NCBI RefSeq assembly: GCF_003048255.1 | Contig: NZ_CP028487.1 | Span: forward strand, 2,728,001-2,792,000 | Reading direction: 5' to 3' | Length of the DNA stretch: 64,000 bases | From: Yersinia massiliensis | GTDB taxonomy: Bacteria > Pseudomonadota > Gammaproteobacteria > Enterobacterales > Enterobacteriaceae | Part shown: in pieces, positions 40,600 to 49,404 of the stretch | Numbering within the stretch: the first letter of the stretch is position 1 | Layout of the letters: every line of letters begins with the position of its first letter | The notes under the pieces: generated by a model | The model's database searches: none | What the model saw: only the letters and a program-made list of their open reading frames with translations | Told to the model about the DNA's origin: nothing | Position numbers and translations under genes: made by a program

Positions 40600-43068
40600 T
40601 TAGAAACGGTAATTCAAATCGAAAGCGAGCGAGAGGTCGTGCTCACGGACACCATCATAAGGACGTTTATCGTAGGTCAATGCCAAACCAGCATCGACGA
40701 CATCATTCCATTGAATACGTTGTCCATAACCTGCCGTGGTTACCAGACCATTTCCGTAGTTTTTCTCCCAATAGCCACCGACACCGAGCTGTATTTGCTG
40801 GCTCCAGACCGTTTTATAATGGCGGTACATGATGTGATTCAGGGTTATTGCAGGTAAGTAAGTGAAATCACTTTTCGGGTTATAGTAAATCACGTCTTCT
40901 TTGGTATTGTGGCTAGCGGCCAGACCCAAGCTGAAGTCGGCTGTCAGGTAAGGTCCCGTCCAAATACGTTGACGCCCGTTAAGTTCATATTCCCAACGGT
41001 TGTTACCATCAGAGAAATCGGATGGTGTGACATTGAATTCAATATCACGGCGATCATCAGCTTTCCAAAGCACAAAGGCTGAAGCGCTGTTGGCAGTGAT
41101 GTTATTTTTCATCGCTCGTAACGGGGTATCTTTAGCCAACCGTTCAACCTGCCCCCCCACACGCCAATGGTCATTAAAGTCGTACCAAGTTGCTAAGCGA
41201 GCACCGGTTTTATTGCCAAAACCATAGTTCTGGTTATTCACTTCAGCTTCAACCCAATGGTCACGAGACGTCCATTCCCCGCCCAAACGCAACACACGGT
41301 TAATGCCGGTACCTTCTTCAAACTGAGAGTTGTTATAACTACCGCCCCCAAAGACCCGCCAGTTTTCGGCTATCGGCGGGCTATATAAGAGGGTTTCAAA
41401 ACCATAGTCTTTGTTGCCACTGACTGGACTATTGGAGGAAAGTGCGCGGTTACCACTCACACGCAATTCATACATATTGTGAATTTTACGCTGGCGGTCT
41501 AATTCCTGCGAGGGTACATCTTCCGGCGAACGGGCAATCACATCATCGGTCAGTAACTCCATCTGATGCCATTCTTGCAGGTCCATCGCGGTTTCAGCTT
41601 GCGCACGCTCCAAAATAAGACTGCGCGGTGCCAATGATTCAACCGCTTTCAATTCTTGTTCCGCTTTACGTGGCAAATCTTTTGCTAGATAAACACTGGC
41701 TAACGCAATGCGTAAGTTCTGGTTAGCCGGTGCGGTGCTGGACAATGTCTCCAGTTTTTTCTGCGCCGCTGGCAAGTCATTGAGGGCGACCAGAGATTGA
41801 ACCAGCAGCGTTTGACCTTCCATCCAGTCGTCATTGGGCTCTTTACCCGGCAGACCATAAACGCCAACTTGATACGGGGTTTGCTCGCTATAGTTTTTAG
41901 CAAATTGATGTGCCTTATCTAATTGCTCACTTTCATTCAGTGAGTAATAGAGGTCATCGGCATCAAGCAAGTCGTCACTGTTACGGAAGGTTTTCCCATC
42001 GGCGTAATATAAGCTGGTCAGAATCGGGGCGGCTTTCTCAGGCATACGTTGATCAATATAAGCAGAGGCAGCCCAGCGACGAGCGTAGTCAGGCATTTTG
42101 TAGCCTTCAGCTTCCATCGCTTCAAATTCTTTAATCAACTCAACTGTATTGCGGCGTACCAATAATGCACCAAGTCTATCAATACGCGCACGCTGGTAAT
42201 CCTCTTGAGCTGCGGGATCTTTACTCCAGCGAGTTAACAAATCCTGATAGTCGGCCAGAGCTTGATCGGCAATGTAAAAACGCTCTGTTTCACTGCGCGT
42301 TGGCATGACCGCCATACGAACTTGTTCCGCTGCCGCATCTCGCTCGAGTTGACGATAATGCTCTGCGGTCACCAGTTTTGGGTTTTCTTTCGCTAACTGT
42401 AACGCCGGATCGGCAATTCGGTTTCTCTGCAATATCTCAAGATGATTTTTTAATACTTCTTCCGATTCTGGCGCCAGTCGTACCGCCTCACTGGAAGCTT
42501 GTAACGCATCATAATTACGATTGGTCGCACGGCTCAGATAGGACAGTGTCATGTAGTTTTTTGCGGAAGGATTACGCTCAGCCAATTCTTTTGCTTGCTG
42601 TAAAGCTTCACCACCACGCCCAGAGTCAGCCTGAGTCATGATCATGCCAGTAATCAGATCAGGGTTAGTGGGATCTTTCTTCAAACTGCTCTGCCACAGT
42701 GCCAACGCTTGATCCCAACGTTTTTCATTCCGATAGGCACGTGCCGCCGCCGCCAATCCTCGCGACGAAAGATTTGTTGAAGAGTGATAGCGCTCATAGA
42801 CATCGATAACTTCTTGATCGCGCCCTGCCCAACCGGCAATTTGCAGCCAGTCGTCAACTTGCCCGCTATTAAGCGGGCCCGCTTTAGATTCTTTTTGTAA
42901 ATAGTCAAGGACCGGCGCAGTGTCCCCTGCTCTAGCTTTGATGATTAATGAATCATACTGTGTTTCTGCCAAAGCGGAGTTAACTGAAAGGCCGGAAATT
43001 AATAGCGCTAATATAGTAATTCTGTGCCGTTGCAACGGACGCAGCAGTGTCGTAAATGCGTTATACAT
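40600..43068 (-). CDS. hmsH: Outer-membrane poly-GlcNAc export porin HmsH (PgaA)
   Basis: An 822-residue protein: signal peptide (to about residue 35, NSALAETQYD), a periplasmic TPR superhelix (about 40-510) and a C-terminal 16-strand beta barrel (about 520-822) ending DLNYRF. It is the first gene of hmsHFRS; the matrix polymer leaves the cell through the barrel. The upstream gap to 43750 is long and AT-rich and presumably carries the promoter. Confidence 0.95.
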   Translation of the reverse strand: MYNAFTTLLRPLQRHRITILALLISGLSVNSALAETQYDSLIIKARAGDTAPVLDYLQKESKAGPLNSGQVDDWLQIAGWAGRDQEVIDVYERYHSSTNLSSRGLAAAARAYRNEKRWDQALALWQSSLKKDPTNPDLITGMIMTQADSGRGGEALQQAKELAERNPSAKNYMTLSYLSRATNRNYDALQASSEAVRLAPESEEVLKNHLEILQRNRIADPALQLAKENPKLVTAEHYRQLERDAAAEQVRMAVMPTRSETERFYIADQALADYQDLLTRWSKDPAAQEDYQRARIDRLGALLVRRNTVELIKEFEAMEAEGYKMPDYARRWAASAYIDQRMPEKAAPILTSLYYADGKTFRNSDDLLDADDLYYSLNESEQLDKAHQFAKNYSEQTPYQVGVYGLPGKEPNDDWMEGQTLLVQSLVALNDLPAAQKKLETLSSTAPANQNLRIALASVYLAKDLPRKAEQELKAVESLAPRSLILERAQAETAMDLQEWHQMELLTDDVIARSPEDVPSQELDRQRKIHNMYELRVSGNRALSSNSPVSGNKDYGFETLLYSPPIAENWRVFGGGSYNNSQFEEGTGINRVLRLGGEWTSRDHWVEAEVNNQNYGFGNKTGARLATWYDFNDHWRVGGQVERLAKDTPLRAMKNNITANSASAFVLWKADDRRDIEFNVTPSDFSDGNNRWEYELNGRQRIWTGPYLTADFSLGLAASHNTKEDVIYYNPKSDFTYLPAITLNHIMYRHYKTVWSQQIQLGVGGYWEKNYGNGLVTTAGYGQRIQWNDVVDAGLALTYDKRPYDGVREHDLSLAFDLNYRF

Positions 43069-43443
43069 TATATAACCCTTAAGCCAGCAACTTGTTTGAT
43101 GTTCGATAAAAGCGACTTCACGGATTTACATTTTCATGATGAAATTATGATGAAAAGACGTCCTTGGAATGTATTACAGCATGTTACATAGGATAGTTGA
43201 AAGAAAATACTGTTGCTTAATTATTATAGAATATTGTTATTCCAGCGATTGATAGCGGCGAAAATGTGATATGTACGCTATTTTTGACGACCATAGGACT
43301 ATTCCTAGTTAAAAACACCATTAAATACACCATTGGCAATTTAAAATATTTTCTCTTGGCAATTAGTTCGATACAGTCTTCTGTTCAGGGGTAGCACGAT
43401 TTGTTTTTTTTGCTCATTTATTGAACTGCAAGTACTTAGGATT

Positions 43444-43472
43444 TTGATTAGCTGAAGTATTTTTTATATATT
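43444..43472 (+). promoter_or_regulatory. Candidate sigma-70 promoter of a small RNA
   Basis: TTGATT (43444-43449), 17-base spacer, TATATT (43467-43472). Four of six and five of six matches with ideal spacing, in AT-rich DNA. Confidence 0.4.
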
Positions 43473-43478
43473 GAACAA

Positions 43479-43615
43479 TACAAACTCACTATTATCGGCA
43501 TAATCGATTATCACCTCCGTTATCATTATTAATAAAACCATTTCAATATTATAAATAACTGTGAACATATAAATAGCAGAAGTGTTACCACAATTTATGT
43601 GGTAACACTTTATTT
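43479..43615 (+). ncRNA. Candidate small RNA upstream of hmsH (opposite strand)
   Basis: About 135 bases between a plausible promoter and a strong terminator on the plus strand, with no ORF in between and no other plus-strand gene for the terminator to serve. The inferred RNA is unstructured and AU-rich except for an exposed CACCTCC at 43512-43518, complementary to a ribosome-binding site, a typical seed for trans-acting sRNAs. Y. pestis sRNAs that affect biofilm have been reported, but I cannot say whether this is one of them. Prediction only; the remaining 43069-43749 gap shows no gene. Confidence 0.4.
43581..43609 (+). terminator. Strong 12-bp terminator hairpin
   Basis: AGTGTTACCACA, loop ATTTA, TGTGGTAACACT, followed by TTATTTTAT in the rightward direction only. 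In the leftward direction, after the M24 gene, there is no T-run. Confidence 0.75.
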
Positions 43616-43749
43616 TATATGAATAATCTAATGACTTTTTTGTACTGATAATTAAGTGGCCGAGTACTCAAATTAATGTGATAAAACAACAAAGATGCTA
43701 ATTTTCAAAGTTGAATTTTATTCATATAAAATGAGATGTTGCGCACAAA

Positions 43750-45009
43750 TTAATGGCAACGAATTAGGTCACGTTCCAATTTGCTTAAAAATTCAAACCC
43801 GTTATTGGTAATGAGAATCATATCTTCCAGCATTATTGAACCGACGCCGATGCCGTAATAAGGTGTTTCCAGGCTTAATACCATCCCTGGACTAAACGTT
43901 TCAGTGGCTAGCGAGCTAATAAAAGGGGCTTCCTCTAACCCTAAAAATACGCCATCACCATGCCCAAGGTGACCACGGTTATAATGGGGTAAACCTGACT
44001 TTTTAATGACAGCCATCGTGGAATCAAAAACATCTTTTAATTTCACGCCAGGCGCAACCATCGATAACATATGCTCATGACCCATTCTGATGGTGTCATA
44101 TATTTGTTGTGTCAGTTCATCTGGCTCACCTAAGACAAAGGTTCTGGCAAGATCTGCGCCATAACCTGCCACATCAACACCACAGTCGAATTTAATTAAA
44201 TCGCCCAGTTTTGCTGGTGTGCTATCTGCCATCATTTTTGGTGAAAAATTATCACCGACAGAAATAAGATTAAAACGAGAGAAATTGGTTTCTGGGAATG
44301 TCATCACCGCAGCTTTAAATGCAGCGGTTAATTCAGCCGCTGTGCATCCAACCCGAATTTTCTTAGCTGCACAGGCAATGCCATACTCAGTAATTTCAGC
44401 GCTTTTTCGTAGGTGCTCAATCTCCCACGGACTTTTTATCATTCTTATTTCATTAAACAGCGCAGTGGAATCGATCCATTTTAGTCCCGGAGCAACTTTA
44501 TCCAGCACGCTTTTGCCACCATTGGACATCGCATGTAATTCAATCGCGAGCCTCTTATCCATTACTCCCGCTTCTTGAAGTGCTGTTTTCACTAGGCCAA
44601 AAACGGCTTCAATGGGTGGTCCAATTGGACGTTCACGCTTCTTTTGGTGATTGAGTGGATTACGCGGATCATCCACATCAACCCACACGGGAAAGGTTTT
44701 TAGCACCATATTAGGCATATCGAAGTGTGTGCTGGCAGCCTCAAACTCATTCATGATGATTTGTGATGGGATAGCAGGATCGCGAAACAAGATGGCAACT
44801 GCCGCCCCGGTGTGTCGGAAGGTATACATAAAGAAACTGGCAAACCCAGTTAAATAATAAAAGTTATCACACACAGTGACGACCAGTGCATCCAGCCCTT
44901 CTCTTTCCATCACTTTACGGGCGCGATGGCTGACCGCATTTAAATGCTTAATCTTTTCGTCGTTCACCAAAATATCCTTCAAAACTTTCTTTTCTGTAGG
45001 GTGAATCAT
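43750..45009 (-). CDS. M24 family metallopeptidase (Xaa-Pro peptidase/creatinase-like)
   Basis: A 419-residue pita-bread-fold protein. N-terminal creatinase-like domain (about 25-165) and M24 catalytic domain (about 185-415) with all five metal ligands: KFDCGVDVAGYGADLART (two Asp, about 273 and 284), GHLGHGDG (His, about 344), LSLETPYYG (Glu, about 379) and MLEDM (Glu, about 393). It may be a proline dipeptidase or a hydrolase of a small amide; the exact substrate is unclear. It stands alone, about 100 bases after the alaX-like gene on the same strand. Confidence 0.85.
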   Translation of the reverse strand: MIHPTEKKVLKDILVNDEKIKHLNAVSHRARKVMEREGLDALVVTVCDNFYYLTGFASFFMYTFRHTGAAVAILFRDPAIPSQIIMNEFEAASTHFDMPNMVLKTFPVWVDVDDPRNPLNHQKKRERPIGPPIEAVFGLVKTALQEAGVMDKRLAIELHAMSNGGKSVLDKVAPGLKWIDSTALFNEIRMIKSPWEIEHLRKSAEITEYGIACAAKKIRVGCTAAELTAAFKAAVMTFPETNFSRFNLISVGDNFSPKMMADSTPAKLGDLIKFDCGVDVAGYGADLARTFVLGEPDELTQQIYDTIRMGHEHMLSMVAPGVKLKDVFDSTMAVIKKSGLPHYNRGHLGHGDGVFLGLEEAPFISSLATETFSPGMVLSLETPYYGIGVGSIMLEDMILITNNGFEFLSKLERDLIRCH

Positions 45010-45116
45010 ATACCCAAAGTCATTGAAGTTGCAGATTGGTGAACCATTTTACGAGTACGCTAAGTATTAGATCCGCGTGTCAGGAAGTTCTGTGCGTAAT
45101 GAATATCAGCGGCCCA

Positions 45117-45740
45117 CTAACTCAACATATAGTTGATCGACATTACCCCTTTCTTCTCCGAGATCGATTGAATAACCACATCCCCCAATTCGTGCAAAGT
45201 CTTTACATGGGTCCCACCACAGGCATAGGCAGGCAGATCACCAAATCCCACTTCCCTGAAATCGCCCTGTACCTGAGTCTGTCTCGGTAGATTCTTACTG
45301 ATTAATTGCGCCAAAGACGCCTGAATAAATACAATATCGATTGGCTGAGGGTTTTCTCCTCGTTTAAATGAGACTCTGCCCTCTCCCGGCCAATGGTGCG
45401 CTTTTATAGGTAACCAACCAAGACACTCACCAATATTGCCAATGATATGCCCAGCAGAATGCATACGCGTGTTGAGTGCGCGACGTTCACTGTCAATGCG
45501 GGCTTGGTGTGTTCCCAATGCGACAGGCTTATCCAGATAGTGCGTCAATTGCCCCTGTAGCACGACCCGCAATACCTGACTGTCACCTATCCAACCAGTA
45601 TCAGATGGCTGGCCTCCCCCTTGCGGATGGAAAATTGTTGCCTGCAATATCGTGGCAAACTGCTCGCCTTCAGGGTGACAGCTCAAGACAGTCACCTCAG
45701 TCGCTAATGCATCGCTCTCAAAAAATAGTCGCATCGTCAT
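45117..45740 (-). CDS. Stand-alone alanyl-tRNA editing protein (AlaX-like)
   Basis: A 207-residue protein related to the editing domain of alanyl-tRNA synthetase, which hydrolyses Ser- or Gly-tRNA(Ala). Zinc ligands are present: HSAGHIIG (HxxxH, about 96-100) and CGGTHV (about 177). The core FHPQGGGQPSDTG (about 39) is typical. The second ATG (45740) fits the AGGA spacing better than the first (45746). Divergent from a LysR regulator with an 84-base shared region, implying co-regulation. Confidence 0.87.
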   Translation of the reverse strand: MTMRLFFESDALATEVTVLSCHPEGEQFATILQATIFHPQGGGQPSDTGWIGDSQVLRVVLQGQLTHYLDKPVALGTHQARIDSERRALNTRMHSAGHIIGNIGECLGWLPIKAHHWPGEGRVSFKRGENPQPIDIVFIQASLAQLISKNLPRQTQVQGDFREVGFGDLPAYACGGTHVKTLHELGDVVIQSISEKKGVMSINYMLS

Positions 45741-45829
45741 AATCATTATCCTTTTATCATTTCCAATATGATTATATTAGTGTCAACCTGACGTGATAAT
45801 CCGTCACAGACTCAAAGGACTTTTGCACT

Positions 45830-46765
45830 ATGAGCACAAATCTTCCGCTGGCACTGCTCAGTGAAATGGCGATTTTTGTTAAAGTGGTTGAAGCGAGTAG
45901 CTTTTCCGTGGTCGCTCGCCAATTAGGGGTCTCACCATCAGCGATTAGCCGCAGTGTCAGCCGATTGGAGAAAGCACTCGCAACCCGCTTATTGCAGCGT
46001 ACAACCCGTAAATTGCGTTTAAGCGAAAGTGGCGAAGAAGTCTATAAGCGTTGTCATGCGATGCTCAGTGCCGCGAATGCCGTGATGGAGGTTAGCGGCC
46101 AATACAATCAAGAACCTGAGGGGCTTATTCGCATCAGTGTGCCGAAAGCAGTTGGTCGGTTTGTGGTTCATCCCCATATACCAGAATTTTTACGCCGCTA
46201 CAGCAAAATTGATGTGCAACTGATACTGGATGATCGCTATGTCGACCTGATCGATGAGAATGTGGATTTGGCCATCCGGATCACCAATCAACCGCCTCCA
46301 GGTATGGTCGGACGGCAATTAATGGATATTGAGCATTTGTTATGTGCCACACCCGAGTATCTCGCCACTCACGGCACACCACTGCATCCCCATGATTTAG
46401 CACATCACAGTTGCATTTATTTGGGAGAAACACCGGCGGATGCACGATGGAAATTCCGTCAGGGCAGCAAGGCTATTACGGTTGCCGTAAAAGGCCGCTA
46501 TGCCGCCAATCACACCGGTGTCAGGCTGGATGCCGTTTTGCAACATATTGGCATTGGCAGCCTGCCTTACTTTACCGCGAGAGATGCGTTACAAGAGGGC
46601 CAGATGGTGCCGGTGTTACCCGCGTGGCGCTTTATCAGCTCATACAGCGGCGGATTATGGATGCTATACCCACCAACACGCTACTTGGCCCCTAAACTAC
46701 GGGCCTTTATTGACTACCTCGTTAATTGCTTGCGAGATGAACCTCACTTACCGCCCGCTAAATGA
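45830..46765 (+). CDS. LysR-family transcriptional regulator
   Basis: A 311-residue LTTR. N-terminal winged helix (about 8-67: FVKVVEASSFSVVARQLGVSPSAISRSVSRLE), linker helix, and a substrate-binding domain of the CrgA/AaeR-like group (GLIRISVPKAVGRFVVHPHI, then DLAIRITNQPPPGMVGRQL). The divergent position next to the AlaX-like gene suggests control of that gene, as is common for LTTRs. The effector is unknown. Confidence 0.88.
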   Translation: MSTNLPLALLSEMAIFVKVVEASSFSVVARQLGVSPSAISRSVSRLEKALATRLLQRTTRKLRLSESGEEVYKRCHAMLSAANAVMEVSGQYNQEPEGLIRISVPKAVGRFVVHPHIPEFLRRYSKIDVQLILDDRYVDLIDENVDLAIRITNQPPPGMVGRQLMDIEHLLCATPEYLATHGTPLHPHDLAHHSCIYLGETPADARWKFRQGSKAITVAVKGRYAANHTGVRLDAVLQHIGIGSLPYFTARDALQEGQMVPVLPAWRFISSYSGGLWMLYPPTRYLAPKLRAFIDYLVNCLRDEPHLPPAK

Positions 46766-46845
46766 AGGGGCATTCAGCTTTTAGTTTTCGCTTATCTACG
46801 GCGGTAAGCTTTGGTCTAAGCACTCCATTTCGCGCTATGCGGTCA

Positions 46846-47715
46846 TTAGCGTTTTTTTGCCAACAATGTCGCAAAACGCAGTTTTATGCGGTTACCTTGC
46901 GCATCAGTCTTATGTAACTGACCGACATCTTCGTTGTACTTAATGATGTCCCAATCTTGATAATACTGGCTAAGTTCACCTGACTTTAATGTGAAAGAAA
47001 ATGGCACTGTACAAGGGAAATCATCAGTCGACATGGCGGAGATAATCAAGTTATAGCCGCCGGGCAAAGTGCATTCTTGCATGTTGTTAATAATATTGGG
47101 AATTCTTTCTGGTTGAAGGAACATTAGCACCACCGTCGACAAAATAAAGTCATAACGATTATCCAAGCTAGCTTCATTAATGTCGTACGTATCAGCCGTG
47201 ATATTGTGCAGATCTTCCTGCACAATGATCTGCTGCAAATTGCTGATACTGTCTTGATTTTTATCTACCGCTGTAACATCAAACCCCAACAAATTCAGGT
47301 ACAACGCGTTACGCCCCGAGCCACAGCCTAAATCTAATGCTTTACCCGGCTGGACAGTTTTAACCGCTTCAATCACTTCAGAATGTGTTGGAGTTAAATT
47401 GTACTTTTTAGCGTAGTAATCCTCTGCTGTGCAGTAAAAGCTCAGTTGGCATTGCAGATCATCAGAACAAGCGGCAATACGGTGCCAAGCTTGCGGTTCA
47501 ATAAACGGCGGCTGGTGTTCCTTGGAAAAAGAATGTCTTTCCAGTGTATTACCCGCTTCGTCTAGAATGAGAAAATCCATCTCGCCACTAAGAATGGTGA
47601 GTTTGGCCCATGTACCTGCTTTAGTGTTGTGTTTCTCCCGAAACATCGCTGGCACGCCAGCACTGTTCCAGACAGGTAATTGTTTGTAGCAAAGCAGCGC
47701 TGATGTATTTCCCAT
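46846..47715 (-). CDS. tehB: SAM-dependent methyltransferase TehB (with N-terminal cupin-like domain)
   Basis: A 289-residue protein of the long TehB type: an N-terminal DUF1971/TehB-N domain (about 1-90, [37 protein letters not shown]) and a class I methyltransferase domain (about 95-289) with motif [14 protein letters not shown] (about 122) and the acidic VTAVDKNQ. TehB confers tellurite resistance when overexpressed by methylating tellurite/selenite. The ATG at 47715 follows GAGGA by eight bases; the open frame extends 30 codons upstream without one. No tehA is nearby. Confidence 0.9.
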   Translation of the reverse strand: MGNTSALLCYKQLPVWNSAGVPAMFREKHNTKAGTWAKLTILSGEMDFLILDEAGNTLERHSFSKEHQPPFIEPQAWHRIAACSDDLQCQLSFYCTAEDYYAKKYNLTPTHSEVIEAVKTVQPGKALDLGCGSGRNALYLNLLGFDVTAVDKNQDSISNLQQIIVQEDLHNITADTYDINEASLDNRYDFILSTVVLMFLQPERIPNIINNMQECTLPGGYNLIISAMSTDDFPCTVPFSFTLKSGELSQYYQDWDIIKYNEDVGQLHKTDAQGNRIKLRFATLLAKKR

Positions 47716-47886
47716 GCTGGTAGTCCTCAGATAACTTAAAGTTGCATTTAATATGCAACATATAATACAGCATTCAACCCACCAAATGAAGTGACCCAAA
47801 CACACATATTCAGTGATGGTGCCATGCTTATCTGATGTATAAGATCAACTGATATGGCGGCACCATTTTGATTAAAAAAACCTGAA

Positions 47887-48201
47887 TTAAGGCGTTTTGG
47901 ACTTAGCTGTTTTTAGACTTTCAATATGATCCGCTAACTTCTGGATATCTTCATCTGACAGATGCGCTTTGGCTTTGTTGCCTCTTCCGACAATCTTGCC
48001 ATCTCGCCGCGCGGTGAGGCCATCAACAATTTCATCGCGGGATAACGACACCAGTGGTGGCGCTTTATCTAACCCCTTGCGATCAGCAAGACGGCCATGA
48101 CAGCTTGAGCAGGTTTGCTTGTAGATATGTTCGCCATCAGTGGCGGCCTGCGCGGTAAAACTGAATACAACAACACTTACCGCTAACAGCAATACTTTCA
48201 T
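47887..48201 (-). CDS. Periplasmic monohaem cytochrome c lacking a Met ligand
   Basis: A 104-residue exported c-type cytochrome. Signal peptide (about 1-19, FTAQA), haem site CSSCH (about 30-34), then a class I-like fold ending SDEDIQKLADHIESL. No Met exists in the mature protein, so the usual sixth ligand is absent; His in KAHLSDED is a candidate. Its ATG shares a base with the stop of the thioredoxin-like gene (TAATG), so it is the coupled last gene of the iron operon. It probably takes part in electron flow during periplasmic iron handling. Confidence 0.88.
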   Translation of the reverse strand: MKVLLLAVSVVVFSFTAQAATDGEHIYKQTCSSCHGRLADRKGLDKAPPLVSLSRDEIVDGLTARRDGKIVGRGNKAKAHLSDEDIQKLADHIESLKTAKSKTP

Positions 48202-48698
48202 TATGCGCCTGCCGCCCATTGTTGGAATAATTTGGCCAAATCCTTTTCATTACGTGCACCCTGATGCACTTCAGTGACCTTGCCCTGACGGTCAATCAGA
48301 AAAGAGGTGGGCGTTCCGATAACCTGATAACGCTCCTGAGTAATGCCGAGCTGGTCGCGGATCACAGGATAGCTGAGTTTGCGTTGCTCCAGTATCGGGC
48401 TGATATCGACTTTTTCCGAATCCGTGTTGATAGCCACCACGACAATATCATTTTGATATTCATCACTCAGCTTATTGAGTGCAGCCATTTCAGCCAGACA
48501 ACCACCACAACTTGCTGACCAAAAGTTAAGATAAACCTGCTTACCTTTCCAGTAATCAAGGGCGACGGGCTGGCCTTGCAAATCATAGGCAGCTAACTGA
48601 GGTGCGACTTCACCCACCGCCACTTCTTCTTGTTTGCAGGCGCTGAGTAGCAATAATACGCTGCATAGACCGATTGTTTTTAACCCATTACGCCACAT
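48201..48698 (-). CDS. TlpA-like thioredoxin-fold lipoprotein
   Basis: A 165-residue periplasmic protein. Lipobox LLSAC (Cys about residue 20), then a TlpA/ResA-type thioredoxin fold with the redox site SASCGGC (about 64-70), the cis-Pro region GTPTSFLIDRQG (about 130) and DYWKGKQVYLNFW. Start at 48698 (MWRNGLKTIG) overlaps the ATPase stop by 11 bases. In related FTR1/P19 operons one or two such proteins are present; a role in thiol/redox support of the transporter or haem attachment to the cytochrome is plausible. Confidence 0.88.
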   Translation of the reverse strand: MWRNGLKTIGLCSVLLLLSACKQEEVAVGEVAPQLAAYDLQGQPVALDYWKGKQVYLNFWSASCGGCLAEMAALNKLSDEYQNDIVVVAINTDSEKVDISPILEQRKLSYPVIRDQLGITQERYQVIGTPTSFLIDRQGKVTEVHQGARNEKDLAKLFQQWAAGA

Positions 48699-49401
48699 GA
48701 TGACGACTCTCTTCGTTAAGATATTTACCGTGCTGGAGCCGGATGATCCGATCAGCAACACACCCTAAGTCTGGATTGTGGGTAACCATCACAATGGTTC
48801 TTCCTTGGCGATGTATATGGTTTAACAGGTCCAATACCCGCTGTTCATTCTCTTCATCGAGGTTACCGGTCGGTTCATCGGCAAAAATAATGGGTGGCTG
48901 ATTGACCAGTGCGCGTGCAATACAGACCCGCTGTTGCTCACCGCCTGAAAGCTGGCTAGGTAAGTGATCCATACGCGGTGTCATCCCCACCTGTTCTAAT
49001 ACCTGCCGAGCGGCCTCTTCATCCACCACACTGTGGTAATGCTGCGCGAGCATGATGTTTTCTAATGCTGTCAGATAGGGGATAAGGTGAAACTGTTGGA
49101 AAACTAACCCTATCTTGTCTGCCCGAAATTTCCTGCGCCCTTCTTCATCTAAGCCTGCAGCATCAATACCATCGAGCAACACTTGCCCTTCGCTGACGGT
49201 ATCCAGACACGTCAAAATATTCATCAGCGTCGTTTTACCTGAACCTGACGCGCCCATAATCGCCACAAATTCGCCACGATTAATGCGGATATTAATGTCT
49301 TCCAGCGCCGTGACCTGCCCGAAACGCTTATATAAGTGCCGAGTTTCAATGACGGCATCCTTAACCTGTTCAGGTTTCACCTGTGTTAGTGACGATGTCA
49401 T
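48688..49401 (-). CDS. ABC transporter ATPase (MacB/LolD type) of the iron operon
   Basis: A 237-residue single nucleotide-binding domain: Walker A GASGSGKTT (about 50-58), Q-loop FQQFHLIP (about 99), signature LSGGEQQRVCIARAL (about 153) and Walker B IIFADEPTGNLDEENE (about 173). It is of the MacB/LolD class that powers FtsX-type permeases, two of which precede it directly. Work done in the periplasm rather than transport through the membrane is likely for this class. Confidence 0.93.
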   Translation of the reverse strand: MTSSLTQVKPEQVKDAVIETRHLYKRFGQVTALEDINIRINRGEFVAIMGASGSGKTTLMNILTCLDTVSEGQVLLDGIDAAGLDEEGRRKFRADKIGLVFQQFHLIPYLTALENIMLAQHYHSVVDEEAARQVLEQVGMTPRMDHLPSQLSGGEQQRVCIARALVNQPPIIFADEPTGNLDEENEQRVLDLLNHIHRQGRTIVMVTHNPDLGCVADRIIRLQHGKYLNEESRHHVA

Positions 49402-49404
49402 TTG

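Noticed and set aside
36775..43068. Signs that the hms locus is a mobile or IS-flanked segment as in Y. pestis
   Set aside because: No insertion sequence, integrase, tRNA or target-site repeat was seen around it in this window.
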